Assembly (NCBI GenBank): GCA_963854835.1
Contig: OY978530.1
Span: forward strand, 17,989,733-18,053,732
Length of the DNA stretch: 64,000 nucleotides
Direction of reading: 5' to 3'
DNA from: Megamerina dolium
Taxonomy: Eukaryota; Arthropoda; Insecta; Diptera; Megamerinidae
The notes below the pieces were generated by a model. The model saw only the letters and a list, made by a program, of their open reading frames with translations, was not told the origin of the DNA and ran no database searches. The translations under genes and the position numbers were made by a program. Below, piece by piece: positions 1-13,235 of this stretch. Numbering within the stretch: the first letter of the stretch is position 1; each line of letters begins with the position of its first letter.

Positions 1-271
1 TCGGCTGTAATATTCGTTGGACTGAAACCTCTCAAATGAAAGTATTGAATTACATAACGGTGACCAATTATTTCCATGTTTACAAATTCACTGAGGTCGT
101 TAACTTTCGATGGCTCCAAAAAAAATTCTAAACAACGTGGCGCCTTGAAACTTAAAACATATGTTTTGTAAGGTTGCCACTTTTCACCAAAGTAATTTTG
201 TTCGAACTACTGCCGCCATCTATATGTCAGGTAGTTGAAATCTCTCTCTACAGTGCATCATGCGTACTTGA
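1..271. other. No gene seen; AT-rich flank
   Basis: Non-coding by inspection: no long ORF, no TE motif and no RNA gene that I can recognise. It runs into the 5'-truncated LOA-type LINE fragment that follows. Confidence 0.5.
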
Positions 272-1664
272 GGGGGAGGTCTAAGGCCAAACATGATACT
301 CTGGATGTACCAAGCGGTAGTGAGACCGGTGTTGACCTATGGCTCTGTAGTTTTGTGGAAAGCTCTACGGAAGAACATAACAGCAATAAACTACGGAAAG
401 TTTAGCGCACTGCGTGCGTTAGTGCCACTGGGGCCTGTTGCACCTGCCCTGCAGCAGCCTTGGATCCTATTTTGAACCTCTTTCCCATAGACTTGCACAT
501 ACTATGTACTGCATCGCAAACAGCACTCAGACTCAGGGAATCTGGATGTTGGAAGTGTACTCAACAAGGACACAGTAGCATCCTCAGGAATGTACATATG
601 AATATAGTCGACAACTGGACGGACTTCTGCCCTCGCAAGCTGGCTTTTGAGAGAGGCTTCAAGGCTTTATTTCCAAGTAGAAATGAGTGGAAGGAAGGTG
701 GGATCCTGACTGGTAGGGATACACACATTTTCACTGATGGTTCCAAAATGGACCCTGGAGTTGGAGCAGGAATCTATTCGGAGTCCTTAGAAATATCAAC
801 GTCCGTAAAACTCCCTTCTTATTGAAGTGTGTTCCAGGCGGAGGTATACGCAATTCTGCAAGCATGCGAATTGCTCCAACAAAAGAACATAACTGGAAAG
901 GCAACAATTCTCTCCGATAGCCAGGCAGCTATAAAGGCGCTAGCCGCGCCAACTGTTATCTCAAAGCTTGTTGAAGAGTGTAAACAAATAATAACCTCAA
1001 TATCTGCCTACCTCGAAGTATCAGTTATCTGGGTTCCAGGACACAAGGGAATCACAGGTAACGAGAATGCTAATGAGCTAGCTCGTATGGGCTCATATGC
1101 AGACAATGAACGAACATCCAATGCCGATGTAGGTGTTCCCCTAGCCGAAGCCAAGGGAATTATTCAAAAATACTATCTAAACAAACCGCAGCGGAAATGG
1201 ACTAGCACCACGACCTGCGCAATTTCAAAAGCCACCTGGCCAGACTACAGCGAGGAGAGGACAAGGAGCCTTCTGAGTAGATCTAGGGCCGTCACACACA
1301 AACTAATAGCAGTACGCACAGGCCACTGGGCCATTGGTACACATGCGGAGAAAATGGGTATCCCGCACAACGACCATTGCAGAAGCTGCAACGACATAAC
1401 CGCTAAGGAGACGGTAGAGCATTTCTTGTGCACATGCCCGGCCTTATCCAGAAACCGATTAACATCCTTAGGTAGCCCTTTCTTTCATAACCTAGGACAG
1501 GTATCTAAAATAGAGATCTCCCATATCCTTCAGTTCATAAACAACTCCGGCTGGTTGTGACATATCCTTCCACACTCAATAGGTCTTAGCAAGATTTATG
1601 GCTCAAAACGGCATTTTGTTTGCTACTTGAGCGACCAGGGTCGCAGCCATTCTACCTATCTACC
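272..1664 (+). pseudogene. LOA-type non-LTR retrotransposon, 3' fragment (RT end + RNase H)
   Basis: 5'-truncated, broken LINE ORF2. The end of the reverse transcriptase is recognisable near 300-340 (WMYQAVVRPVLTYG). An RNase H domain follows at 748-1150, with FTDGSK near 732, QAEVYA near 837 and SDSQAA near 915. A C-terminal Cys-rich block (CRSCN ... HFLCTCP) lies at 1378-1440. A frame change near 460 and a TGA at 823-825, within RNase H, break it. The last catalytic position of RNase H reads GNENANELA, where families usually have Asp before ELA. It is clearly related to, but distinct from, the LOA-type element at 49.6-54.8 kb. The 3' UTR runs to about 1664, where gypsy coding sequence begins abruptly. 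LOA clade is inferred from the RT + RNase H order and similarity to the second copy. Confidence 0.75.
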
Positions 1665-1745
1665 CTAGTAGATTTCAGGAAATTAAATGACGCCACCATT
1701 AAACAAGTTTTTCCCATTCCCGGCATCGACGAAATATTAGACCAG
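1665..1745 (+). pseudogene. Gypsy reverse transcriptase fragment (upstream half)
   Basis: About 27 codons read as a Ty3/gypsy RT segment (VDFRKLNDATIKQVFPIPG, then DEILDQ). They match the same stretch of the minus-strand gypsy pol at 61.3-62.1 kb. The fragment is cut at 1745 by the Jockey copy, and gypsy coding resumes at about 5118. Roughly 60 residues of RT are missing between the two halves, so the Jockey insertion was accompanied by loss of target sequence. Confidence 0.7.
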
Positions 1746-2718
1746 TGTTTTTTTTTTTGTTTAAATGTGCTGTGTAATTTTTCAATGTAGCTTCTGCAGG
1801 ACTTTACAACTTTCTCAAAAATTATGGGTACATTCAAATCTCGATGGATGTTAACGTTCCTCATATACCAACGCGCGTTTACAATAATTCACAGGCATTT
1901 GGATTATATTCGCTGCAATTTTTCGATATTTGAGGGAGATGCGATGTCCCATAACTGAATACCATAAGTCCAAATTGGCGTCAGGATTGCTTTTTTTAAT
2001 AGCACTTTGTATTCCAGATTCAAATTTGAGCTTTTGTGTAACAGCCACCATAACTGATTAATTTTAAGCTTGATCTGGGTTTTCTTTGTCTCTATGTTAT
2101 TGTTCCAGATCAGCCTTCTGTCGAGGTGAATACCCAAGTACTTTATTGAGGAACATTGTGGAACTGATTGACCATTTATTTTAAGTGGGGGACATGTATC
2201 TAGCCTTAGTGTGAAGGTTACATGTACGCTCTTTGATTCGTTGACTTGTATGCGCCATTTTGCTAACCAGATTTCGAGAGAATCGACATGAGTCTGCAAG
2301 AGTTTAATAACTTCTATGGGGTTATTCCACAAAGGTCGATATGAATGTATTTATATTGTTGGGCATATCTGAAGTGTATAAGAGATACAGTAAGGTGCCC
2401 AATACGCTTCCTTGTGGAACGGCAGCGTGAAATCTTTGTGATGTACGTGAAATTTTCTTTTCGTGAGATAGCTACTAAGCAATGAGGAGAAATTTGCAGG
2501 CAGTAATAGTTTGAGTTTGTAAATAAGGCCATCGTGGAACACTTTATCGAAAATTTGAGGAATATCAAGAAAGACAGCTGAGCAATACTTTTTTTCATCA
2601 AAAGTGTTCCTTATCAGAGTTACAATGCGATGAACTTGCTCTATTGTGCCGTGCTGTTTTATAAATCGAAACTGATATTAGGGAATCAATTGGTTGAGAT
2701 TATTAAATGGAGTTATAT

Positions 2719-2730
2719 TCATGATAAGTA
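2719..2730. repeat. Target-site duplication of truncated RTE (left)
   Basis: TCATGATAAGTA, repeated exactly at 3891-3902. The two copies bracket the 2731-3890 RTE insertion. The single-copy equivalent in the intact Jockey lies near 42850, with slight divergence. Confidence 0.85.
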
Positions 2731-3890
2731 CTTACTTACTTGCTTATGTGGCCATAACAACCGAATATCGATTTAGGCCGAAAATAACATGCTTCGCCAG
2801 CCATCTCTGTTCTTCGCTAGCTGGCGCCAGTTAGAAATTCCAAGCGACGTCGGGTTCTCCAGCACTTGGTCTTTCCACCGGAGGTTTGGTCTTCCTCTTC
2901 TGCGTTGTCCTCCAGCAGGTTCCGAATATAACACCTTCTTAGCTGTGTGAGCGTGTTCTTCCATTCTCTCGACATGTACTAGCCAGCGCAGCCGCTGGAT
3001 TTTGATGCGCTTTACTATGTCAATATCGGCATACAGCTCGTACAGCTCATGGTTGTACCTTATTCGGTACTCGCCACCAACGCAAATAGGTCCAAAGATC
3101 TTGCGTAGGACTTTTCTCTCGAAAACTCCAAACATTCGCTCATCCGAGGTGGAAATTGTCCAGGATTCAGCGCCATATGTTAGGACAGGCATGATGATAG
3201 ACTTGTAGAGTGTAGTTTTCGTTCTTCGAGAGAGGGCTCGACTTCTCAATTGCTTACTCAGCCCAAAGTAACACCTGTTAGCAAGAGTTATGCTACGCAT
3301 GATCTCCAAGCTGACGTCATTACTGCTGTTAATTCTGGTTCCAAGATAGACAAAGTCCATTCAAAAGCGTAGTTGGCAACAGTGACGTGCTGTCCAAGAC
3401 GCCGGGACTCTTTGTTTGTTGACACTAGATACTTCGTCTTGCCCTTGTTCACCGTGAGACCCATTCTACGCGACTCTCTTTCCAACTCTGAGAATGCTGC
3501 ACTGACTGCTCGCGTATGACAGCATGACACTTTTGTTGAAGATAGTGCCATTATGTCGTAGATCAGCAGCTCGTATTATTTTCTCCATAATAAGATTGAA
3601 GAAGTCGCACGATAACGAATCACCTTGTCTGAAACCCCGTTCGCTATTAAACGGTGCAAGAGGTCCTTCCCAATTTTCACTGCACAACGGGAGTTATGCA
3701 GTGTCATTCTACAAAGTCGAATGAGCTTTGCAGGAATACCGAACTCAGACATTGTTGCGTAGAGCTAATCCCTTACCGGACTGTCGAAAGCGGCTTTATA
3801 ATCAACAAATACGTGGCGTGTGTCGATCTGTTTTTCTTGGGTCTTCTCCAGGATTTGGCGCAGTGTGAAAATCTGGTCGATGGTGGACCA
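2731..3890 (-). mobile_element. 5'-truncated RTE-type LINE inserted in Jockey copy 1
   Basis: The minus strand encodes the C-terminal RT region of the RTE element found at 7277-10618 and 35428-38792. Recognisable pieces are the GFRQGDSLSCDFFN block near 3600-3650 and MPVLTYGAESWTI near 3170-3200. Several frameshifts separate the pieces, and the YADD catalytic block is damaged (the short DNA around 3520-3535 lacks sequence present in the full copies). The 3' tail is a short tandem of AAGT-like units at 2731-2742. The copy is flanked by the 12-bp direct repeat TCATGATAAGTA (2719-2730 and 3891-3902), a target-site duplication that proves insertion into the Jockey sequence. Confidence 0.85.
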
Positions 3891-3902
3891 TCATGATAAG
3901 TA
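3891..3902. repeat. Target-site duplication of truncated RTE (right)
   Basis: TCATGATAAGTA, identical to 2719-2730. It marks the 5' side of the minus-strand RTE insertion. Confidence 0.85.
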
Positions 3903-5117
3903 GCTTTTCGAATACTTTAGAGAGTAGAGGCAGGAGGCTGATAGGTCTGTACGATGCAACTTTTGTAGGGTCTTTTCCTGGTTTTGCTATCATAATAATT
4001 TTTGAAGTTTTCCATCATTTGGAATAGTGTTTAATACGAAGGATAGCATTGAAAATGTGCATGAGATGAATTTCTGAAGCTGGAGGTAGTTCTTTTATCA
4101 TTTTACCGGTAAGTTTATCTGGACCAGGTGATTTTTTTGGGTTTAAATCTTTATAAATTGCTTTGAATATGTCCTTTTTTTTAATTTTGGGCGATATTGA
4201 GCAAGGTTGAGATATTAATTTGGTAGTAAGGACTGTGAAGAGGGTGGATTGGGTGTAAGCATACTTTTTATGTGGTTTGCAAAAGCCAAACCCTTCTTAT
4301 AGTTGCTTCTAGCCCAATTACCGTCACTCAAACGGATGGGGGAATCAGTGAGAATTGGCCGATTTGAGTTTTCTGCTGATTTCCACAAAGAGTAGTCTGA
4401 GTAGTCTGGCTATTTGATCTTCTAAATCTTTGGTGTTGTTATATTTTAGGGCTTGCTTTAGCTTTCGAGTGCAGTGCTGTAGTTGTGTTTTTAGATTCAG
4501 TGATCTGAGTTCTTGCCATTGCCTTCGAAGTCTTTTTTTCTGTCTTACTAGCAATTCAATGTCGGCTGCTGTGTTTGGGCTGTAGTTTGATTGCTTGTAC
4601 ACACTTGTGCAGGTGGCTGAGCTGAGAGATATTGATTGTAACTGGTTGAATTTCCCGAGTGCTGAGTCTACATCATGTCCATTTATTAATACAGTATTTA
4701 GAGAGAGATGGGAATTAACATATTTCTTGAATTTCAACCAGTCTATTTCCTTTCTAACGCAATTGTCTTGGGGGCTTGCTGATTTTATAGATGTTACCGT
4801 GGGTGGGCGATCAGATGAGAGACCATAATTACACTCTATGGAGATATTTTCTATCTGCAAACCTTTAGCGACTCCAAAGTCTATGAGATCTTGTGTCTTC
4901 CTCTTGTCCGTCGGCCAATATGTCGGCTGACCATTTAAGATTACATTGTAGCCGTAGTTAGTAATGATTGAACATATTCTTCTGCCCTTTGGTGTTATTA
5001 AGCGGGAGCCCCAGTGAGTGTATTTGGCGTTGAAATAGCCAACAACCAAGAATTTGTTACCGAAAGTTGAGAAAAATTCTTTATATTGCTGTTCGGTAAT
5101 ACTGTATCTTCGGGAAA

Positions 5118-6597
5118 GTGATTGCAGATGTCTAATGAACCATGAATAACAGGACTTCAAGGTATAGATTTTTTTAGATTGTATTGTCTATTTGGATGAC
5201 TATAGCGACGATTATGGTCGGAACTTGGCACAACATGAATCGTGTTTACGAAAGTATCTGAACTTTTACGTAAACATAACTTAAAATTAAATACAGAAAA
5301 GTGCCAGGCTATAAATGCACTGAGGAAGGAGCGTTACCAGACCCTGGTAAGGTAGAATGTGTTAAAAATATTCCTGTGCCAAAAAATAAGTAAGATGTTC
5401 AGGCATTTTTAGGTTTAGTAAATTATTACCGAAAATTTGTTGAGAATATGACTAGTATGGCACTGCCAATCAACAAACTACTCAAAAAAGACGCGAATTT
5501 TGAAAGGACAGAAAAATGTCAGAAAGCTTTTGAAGGTTTGAATTTTCTCTCCGCCAATTTTTACCTACCCAGATTTTTCTAAATCTTTTGTGTTAACAAC
5601 AAATGCCAGCAACGAGGCTGTAGGTGCAATTCGATCGCAAGGTGAAATTGGACAAGAGAGACCAATAGCCTTTGAGAGCAGGGCGCTCAGTAATACTGAG
5701 AAAAGGTATTCCACCATCGAAAAGAAATTCCTGGCCATCGTGTGGGCTGTGAAGAATTATCGAGCTTATATACTCGGTAGTCCGTTCAAGATCTACACCG
5801 ACCATCGGCCACTACAAAGAATTGCAAGCCTAAAGGATCAGAGATCACGTTTAGCACGCTTCAGGCACAAATTATCTGAATTTGATTTTGAGATAATTTA
5901 TAAACCAGGTAAAAGAAATTGGAATGCAGACGCACTCAACAGAGTACCACAGCCAGAACCTGAAGTAGCTATGGTTAAGACTCGTTCTATGGAAAGAAAA
6001 AAGGTTGAAGTCAAAAATACAAAAGAACTTGAAGGAAATTCCTGCGATGAGCAGGACCTGGTTAAGGAAGCAGAAAATACAGAAAACGAAAATGCGGAAC
6101 TGCTCACCAATGAAAAGGACATCATGACGGTACTACCCAATTTCCACGATTCACCATTAGGAAGACATCAGGGTACACTGAAAACTTATTTCAGAATTAG
6201 AAGACAATACAGATGGAGGGGTATGCGTAACCATATTAAGGTTTATGTAAAAAATTGTAAAAAATGCCATATCAACAAAAGTTCAAGGCTTACCAAAATG
6301 CCAATGATATTGACCGACACGCCTTCAAGACCATTTGAAAAGGTTTATATGGACATGGTGAGAATTCTCACAGAAACCACATCGGGAAATAAGTACATTC
6401 TTACTTTTCAAGATGATTTTTCTAAATTTTTCATTTGTGTACCTATTCCTGATGCAGAATCTAACAAATTTAGTCCCATTTGGACTGGACCCTACGAAAT
6501 AGTAAACATAAACAGTCTAGTAACAACGACTATACAAATCGGACGAAAATGGAAAAAGTACCACAATAATTTAATAAAACCTTTCCACCAAAATTAG
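5118..6597 (+). pseudogene. Ty3/gypsy pol remnant: RT end, RNase H, deleted integrase
   Basis: The first part (5118-5585) is frameshifted RT: VYLDD-like sequence near 5190 and FLGLVNYYRKFVENMT near 5406-5450. The open part (5590-6597) begins in RNase H (TTNASNEAVGAI, then TDHRPLQ near 5800). A charged linker follows, then the integrase zinc region (CKKCHI near 6256) and the start of the integrase core (PFEKVYMDMV near 6340). The core is then fused directly to the C-terminal GPYEIV segment near 6490, so the second Asp and the Glu of the DDE triad are gone. The same deletion is present in the inverted copy at 45.1-45.7 kb, so it predates the inverted duplication. Dead. Confidence 0.85.
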
Positions 6598-7262
6598 ATT
6601 ATTATTAAATTCGATGATCCAAACCTGCACAAAAAACACCCTACAATAACATAATATCGAGTATGCATAAAAGCATGAGAACGAAATGTACAAAACAAGA
6701 ATACACGAGAATACATTTCGAAATTTTCAGACTAAACAAAATACATACTACTACAAAAATACAAAAAACAAAATTCCGTAAGAAAAAAATATAATAATAA
6801 TAAAATTAATAGCACTTTGACCATATTAAGCAAAATGAATAACAATGCAGCACCTTTATAATAACGTGAGAAGGACGCTCAAAATAATAAGGCATATACT
6901 CGTAGATATACAAGAATCAAATTACAGACAAAATGCACATAACACAAGCAAATGCACAACTATGAAAATTTTTGTTTTGGGCATGACAGTATAAATTTCC
7001 TAAACATTATAATTAAAATAATTCCAACATATAAGAAAATTTATTAAAATAAACAATTTCTAGTTGCAAGAAAAAAATAATAATAAACCATCATGCTGAC
7101 TATAGATGCATGGAAATAAATTGACAATTATAGGAATGGTAAATGGTAGGAGGATTACATTTATTTATTTTTTCTTTCTCCTTTCCCTCCCTTTTTTACT
7201 TCATTTTTGACAACAGTAAAATAAAATATTGAAATATACAAATGATTATAGTATATATATAT
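6598..7262. other. AT-rich non-coding, probable 3' part of the gypsy element; palindrome arm
   Basis: No ORF or motif seen. The block from 6664 on is repeated in inverted orientation at 38807-39424, and the part before it at 45125-45210. It is cut in the right arm by the LINE inserted at 39425-45124; here the site is empty (ATGCATAAAAGCAT at about 6663-6676). It may be the 3' untranslated region of the gypsy remnant; I could not identify an LTR. Confidence 0.5.
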
Positions 7263-7276
7263 ATATAGTATAGATT
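7263..7276. repeat. Target-site duplication of left RTE (3' side)
   Basis: ATATAGTATAGATT, repeated at 10619-10632. The inverted equivalents flank the RTE in the right arm, so the RTE insertion predates the inverted duplication. Confidence 0.9.
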
Positions 7277-10200
7277 CTTCTTCTTATGTGGTCATAACAA
7301 CCGAATATCGATTTAGGCCGAAAATAACATGCTTCGCCAGCCATCTCTGTTCTTCGCTAGCTGGCGCCAGTTAGAAATTCAAAGCGCCGTCAGGTTCTCC
7401 AGTACTTGGTCTTTCCACCGGAGGTTTGGTCTTCCTCTTCTGCGCCGTCCTCCAGCGGGTTCCGAATATAATACCTTCTTAGCTGGAGCGTGTTCTTCCA
7501 TTCGCTCGACATGACCTAGCCAGCGCAGCCGCTGGATTTTGATGCGCTTTACTATGTCAATATCGGCATACAGCTCGTACAGCTCATGGTTGTACCTTAT
7601 TCGGTACTCGCCACCAACGCAAATAGGTCCAAAGATCTTGCGTAGGACTTTTCTCTCGAAAACTCCAAGTATTCGCTCATCCGAGGTGGAAATTGTCCAG
7701 GCTTCAGCGCCATATGTTAGGACAGGCATGATGAGAGACTTGTAGAGTGTAGTTTTCGTTCTTCGAGAGAGGGCTCGACTTCTCAATTGCTTACTCAGCC
7801 CAAAGTAACACCTGTTAGCAAGAGTTATCCTACGCATGATCTCCAAGCTGACGTCATTACTGCTGTTAATGCTGGTTCCAAGATAGACAAAGTTTCTTAC
7901 TACTTCAAAAGCGTAGTTGTCAACAGTGACGTGCTGTCCAAGACGCCGGGACTCTTTGTTTGTTGACACTAGATACTTCGTCTTGCCCTCGTTCACCGTT
8001 ATACCCATTCGACGCGACTCTCTTTCCAACTCTGAGAATGCCGCACTGACTGCTCGCGTGTTCATGCCGATTATGTCAATATCATCAGCATACGCTAACA
8101 GCATGACACTTTTGTTAAAGATAGTGCCATTATGTCGTAGATCAGCAGCTCGTATTATTTTCTCCATAATAACATTGAAGAAGTCGCACGATAACGAATC
8201 ACCTTGTCTGAAACCCCGTTCGGTATTAAACGGTGCGGAGAGGTCCTTCCCAATTTTCACTGCACAACGGGAGTTATGCAGTGTCGTTCTACAAAGTCGA
8301 ATGAGCTTTGCAGGAATACCGAACTCAGACATTGTTGCGTAGAGGTAATCCCTTACCGGACTGTCGAAAGCGGCTTTATAATCAACAAATAGGTGGTGTG
8401 TGTCGATCTGTTTTTCTTGGGTCTTCTCCAGGATTTGGCGCAGTGTGAAAATCTGGTCGATGGTGGATTTACCAGGTCTGAAGCCACACTGATAAGGTCC
8501 AATCAGGTTGCTGAGCATAGGCTTCAACCTTTCACACAGTACGCTCGATAGAACCTTGTATGCGATGCTCAGGAGACTTATTCCACGGTAGTTGGCGCAA
8601 ATTGTGGGGTCTCCTTTTTAATGTACAGGACAGAGAACACTGAGCCTCCAATCATCAGGCATGCTTTCATCCGACCATATTCTGCTTATGAACTGGTACA
8701 TGCGGGTGAGCAGCTCATCGCCTCCGGTCTTAAACAACTCGGCAGGCAGGCCATCAGCACCTGCAGCTTTGTTGTTCTTCAGCCTTAAAATGGCCGTTTC
8801 AACCTCGTCATAGTCGGGTGGTGGAATATCAACACCATCATCTGTAATTGGGGTTATCGGGCAAACTCCTCCACTGGCGGAATTGTTCGTAGCATCGCCA
8901 TTCAGTAACGTGGAGAAGTGTTCCCTCCATAGGCTCAGTACACTCTGGACATCCGTAACCAGATTCCCATTTCCATCACGATAAGAAGAGGCTCCGGGAT
9001 TTAAACCTCCACTCAGTCGCTTGATCTTTTCAAAGAATTTTCGAGTCTCATTCTTGTCGATACACATCTCTATCTCCTCACACTCGCGTCTTTCCAACTC
9101 CCTCTTCTTGCGCCTGAAAATACGTCTCTCTGCACTCCTTTTCTCTCTATACCGCTCCTTAACAGCTCGCGTTGTGCCTGCACGCAGGGTTTTTCTGTAG
9201 GCGGCGTCTTTCTCTGCGGTAGCGTCGCGACACTCCTGATCATACCACTCATTCCTCAGAGGCCGGTAGTAACCGATTACTTCCTCGGCAGCAGTAGTCA
9301 TGGAGTGGGATATATGTGTCCACCGTGCGCATGTATCATCAAGTGGGGGAGTGTTCTGCATAAGCAGATCCGATAGTCGAGTGGAAAATGCATCTGCTGT
9401 CTCTGATGATCGCAGCTTACTGACGTCGAGCTTTCTCTGTGTGGGACTTCTCTTGTTATTTGCGACACATAGGCGTGTGCGTACCTTAGCTGCAACAAGG
9501 TAGTGATCCGAGTCGATGTTGGCACCACGGATCGATTTCACGTCCATCACACTGGAAGCATGCCTTCCGTCAATCACCACATGATCAATTTGATTTCTTG
9601 TACGTTGATCTGGAGACAGCCATGTCGCTTTGTGGATGTCGAGATGCTGGAATCTGGTACCACCAATTACCATGTTTCGTGCTGCGGCGAAGTCGATCAG
9701 CCTCATTCCGTTATCGGAGGTGTTCTGGTGGAGGCTGAATTTTCCGACAGTTGGACCAAAGGTACCTTCCTTGCCCACCCTGGCATTAAAGTCGCCAAGC
9801 ACGATTTTGATATCGTGGCGGGGGCAGCGGTCATAAGCTTCTTCGAGGCGCTGAAAAAAGCTCTCCTTGGTCACATTGTCCTTCTCATCCGTCGGAGCGT
9901 GGGCACATATAAGGCTGATGTTAAAAAATTTTGCCTTGATGCGGATTGTAGCCAGCCGTTCGTTCACAGGCATGAAATGTGAGACAAGATGTCGTAGTCT
10001 CTTGCTGACCAAAAATCCACATCCTAATTCGTGCCTTTCAGCATGGCAACTGTAGTAGACGTCACAGGACGCTCTTTTGGAGCAGCCCTGTCCTGTCCAT
10101 CGCATTTCCTGGAGAGCGGTGAAGTCAGCTCTGTATTTTTCCAGGACATCAACCAGCTGGATAGAGGTACCCTCCCTATAAAGGGATCGGACATTCCAGG

Positions 10201-10618
10201 TGCATATCCGTAAATCGTTGTCCTTTTTTCGTTTGCGGGGGTCATCAACAAAAGCGGTAGTCCTTATCCGAGGCATATTTGTTTTTTTCATTGGGGGGTT
10301 TTTTTATGTGGCGGGTCCCAAACCCAACGCACAACCTCTAACCGAGGAGATTTTCGCCACTCACTTCAGCCGTCTCCCAGCGGGTGCCAGGAAGACGTTG
10401 CCCGGTGGTCGCCACATGGGGGGCGCCGTTACATAGTAAGCAGAGCAAGCTATATGACTACCCCTCATTAACAAATAAAGGTATCATCACATATCGCTCA
10501 GATCAAACTACATGACAGCCAGTGAGTTGACTTGCGATGAGTTCAACAAGGATTGCGCTAGCTCCACCCGGTTGAGGCAGTTAGACACGTTACCTTGCGA
10601 AAACACCACCAGACCACC
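7277..10618 (-). mobile_element. Near-full-length RTE-type LINE, left-arm copy
   Basis: A 3.3-kb element with a single long ORF, a short 3' UTR and a tail of AAG units (here TTCTTCTTCTT at 7275-7285 on the plus strand). It is flanked by a 14-bp target-site duplication. The organisation of apurinic-type endonuclease followed by RT in one ORF, with a short repeat tail and no poly(A), fits the RTE clade. The 5' end adjoins the duplication at 10618, so it is probably complete. The partner copy at 35428-38792 has the same borders. Confidence 0.9.
7379..10291 (-). pseudogene. RTE endonuclease-reverse transcriptase, one nonsense mutation
   Basis: Encodes the protein needed for target nicking and reverse transcription of the element. 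The N-terminal endonuclease shows TWNVRSL, QEMRW, LGDFNARVG, IDHVVID and DSDHY, the expected Asn/Glu/Asp/His positions. RT motifs follow: ADGLPAELFK, GFRPGKSTIDQ, FVDYKAAFDS, RGFRQGDSLS, LAYADDIDIIG and MPVLTYGAEAW. A TAA at 8618-8620 (minus strand) replaces the AAA codon present in the right-arm copy and cuts the protein after the endonuclease and the first part of RT. Everything after it is in the same frame. Start chosen at 10291 because the region just upstream differs between the arms by one C in a C-run and so is not in a conserved frame. Confidence 0.9.
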
Positions 10619-10632
10619 ATATAGTATAGATT
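10619..10632. repeat. Target-site duplication of left RTE (5' side)
   Basis: ATATAGTATAGATT, exact copy of 7263-7276. Confidence 0.9.
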
Positions 10633-11576
<944 letters not shown>

Positions 11577-12427
11577 TCTATACAAAATTAATAATTGTAT
11601 GGCTTATGATGAATAGCTTGCTTCTTCCTTCTTGATTTAATAGTGATTCAAACGCGTGTTCCAGCTCATTTTTCGGAATTGCTTCCAGTGCCCTCGTCGA
11701 AGCCCGTTGTATGGTCTGAATGTCATCAAAAAGCATCCTTTCAACTTCAATTTCAGTTTTGGGAAAAAAAGAAGTCGACCGGTGCCAAATCAGGTGAATG
11801 CGGCTGGTGATTCAACACACAGACCTGATTCCGAGCCAAAAATTGACGAATAATGAATGTTGTGTGACTCGGTGCATTATCGTGCAACAGAGACCGAGTT
11901 TTTGGATCGCGGTATTCTGGTCGAACACGACGGATTCTGGACATCAAACGCTTCAAAACTTCGAGGTAACATACGGAAGTATCTGTTTGACCAGTTGGAA
12001 CAAATTCTTTGTGGATAATTCCTTTGCTATCGAAGAATGTGATGAGAATTGTTTTGATTTTTGATTGAACTTTTCGTGTTTTTTTTGGCTTCTGGTGAGT
12101 TTTTTATTTCCATTCCGCACTTTGACGCTTGCTTTCTGGATCGTATGGAAAACACCATATTTCATCACCCGTAACAATTGTTTTCAGGAAGTTTAGATCA
12201 TTTTCTGCAGCTGCAACCATGTCTCTAGAATGACTGACTCTCATTAATTTTTGGTCCTCGGTCAATGTGTGTGGAACAAATCTCGCGCAGACCTTTGTTT
12301 TGCCCAAATTCTCGTGAAGAATGAGTCGGATAGTTTCTCGCCATACGCTTGCTGCATCATTCCAAATGTTTCTGATGCACTTTTACCAATTTTTGCGTGG
12401 GATTTAATGACCGCTCTTTGCTCCATG
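11577..12427 (-). pseudogene. Mariner (DD34D) transposase, dead, left-arm copy
   Basis: Encoded a cut-and-paste transposase. The first catalytic block TGDEIW is near 12170, the second (LLHDNAPSHT) near 11880 and the third (SPDLAPVDFF) near 11780. 34 residues separate the second and third Asp, the mariner spacing. Stops and frame changes split it into at least three frames, including a TAA at 12104-12106 after the first catalytic block. The right-arm copy (33080-33928) is the same sequence with the same lesions, so the gene was dead before the duplication. Terminal inverted repeats could not be identified. Confidence 0.85.
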
Positions 12428-13009
12428 TTAACATTTCAACATCAAACGAACACGTGTTTTGAAAAATGAATGTCTTTAAACATTAAATGTCAACCAAATG
12501 CCATGACAGTTAGTAGAGGAAGGTTGAAGCTTCAAAACGCATGTGCTCACACATAGATGGCGCACTTGGTTGCTGAGATATGGTTCGAGTCTTAATACAA
12601 AATAAATGTATAAATGCATAAATGATAGACGCAATATAACAAAATCAAAATAAATTGCAAACAATGTACTTACTTCAGCTATTGCCTGTATCCAAAACAG
12701 AGAATATGTTTGCTTCTGTTAATATAAATAATATATAATAGATAGATGCAATGTAACAAAATCAAAAAAGAAAAAAATTGTTAACAATTTACTTACTTGA
12801 GCTGTTGGATGTATCCAAAATTATCAAATATATGGCTTGTATAACTTATCTTGAATATGCTTGATTGCTTCTTTTTTGCTCGCTTCTTTTCTGTTAATAT
12901 AAATACATTAAATAAAATCTTATAAAAATTTTGGCAACTTACCAATTTATTCGCTTCAATGTAAAATTATTACAAATTTTTTGACAGTTCAACATTCATT
13001 CATTGTCAA
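12428..13009. other. Non-coding; two copies of a 100-bp repeat module
   Basis: Holds two diverged modules (about 12655-12740 and 12770-12890) sharing an AGCTGAAGTAAGTA-type core (here inverted) and a following AT-rich stretch. A third copy overlaps the transposase C-terminus (about 11517-11630). No gene. Confidence 0.5.
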
Positions 13010-13235
13010 CCTTCTGGTTGACCACAAGATTTTTAATGTATATTTTTTAATTTCTGAAAGCAAGACAATGTTCTTTAAACAAATTTTTGATCATTTTAAT
13101 TGTAGTAACAATGAACAAAAGACTTATAATTTAATGTAATTACGATGAAATTACTACTAATCGAAAAGAAAAAATACAGAAATCCACTTTAGAAGTTCAA
13201 CCTTCATACGTAACCAGGGGTTAATGACAGATTTC
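13010..13235. repeat. MITE-like repeat with TIR-like ends
   Basis: About 220 bp bounded by imperfect inverted ends of the type ATTAACCCCTGGTT. A diverged pair of the same organisation lies at 54876-55091 and 55176-55390, and the palindrome partner at 32270-32500. Shared internal text includes an AATTAAAATGATCAAAAATTT-like stretch. No coding capacity, which fits a non-autonomous DNA transposon. Confidence 0.5.

Larger units (their letters stand above)
1746..5117 (-). mobile_element. Decayed, 5'-truncated Jockey-type LINE (copy 1)
   Basis: Minus-strand relative of the intact Jockey element at 39568-44111. It contains ORF2 pieces only. The endonuclease/linker is at 4345-5117, an RT start block at 3802-3993 (includes KPGKDPTKVASYRPISLLP), and the palm and thumb regions at 1770-2690. 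A short poly-T at 1747-1758 on the plus strand is the poly(A) tail. Homology to the intact copy begins abruptly near 5117, which is 5' truncation typical of target-primed reverse transcription. The last part before the tail differs from the intact copy. Multiple frameshifts and stops make it dead. It is inserted into the plus-strand gypsy fragment and is itself split by a truncated RTE (2731-3890). Confidence 0.8.

Noticed and set aside
9503..9982. Long antisense ORFs over the RTE endonuclease (also 36072-36566 and 37727-38152)
   Set aside because: They lie opposite a strongly supported coding strand and recur in both arms as shadows.
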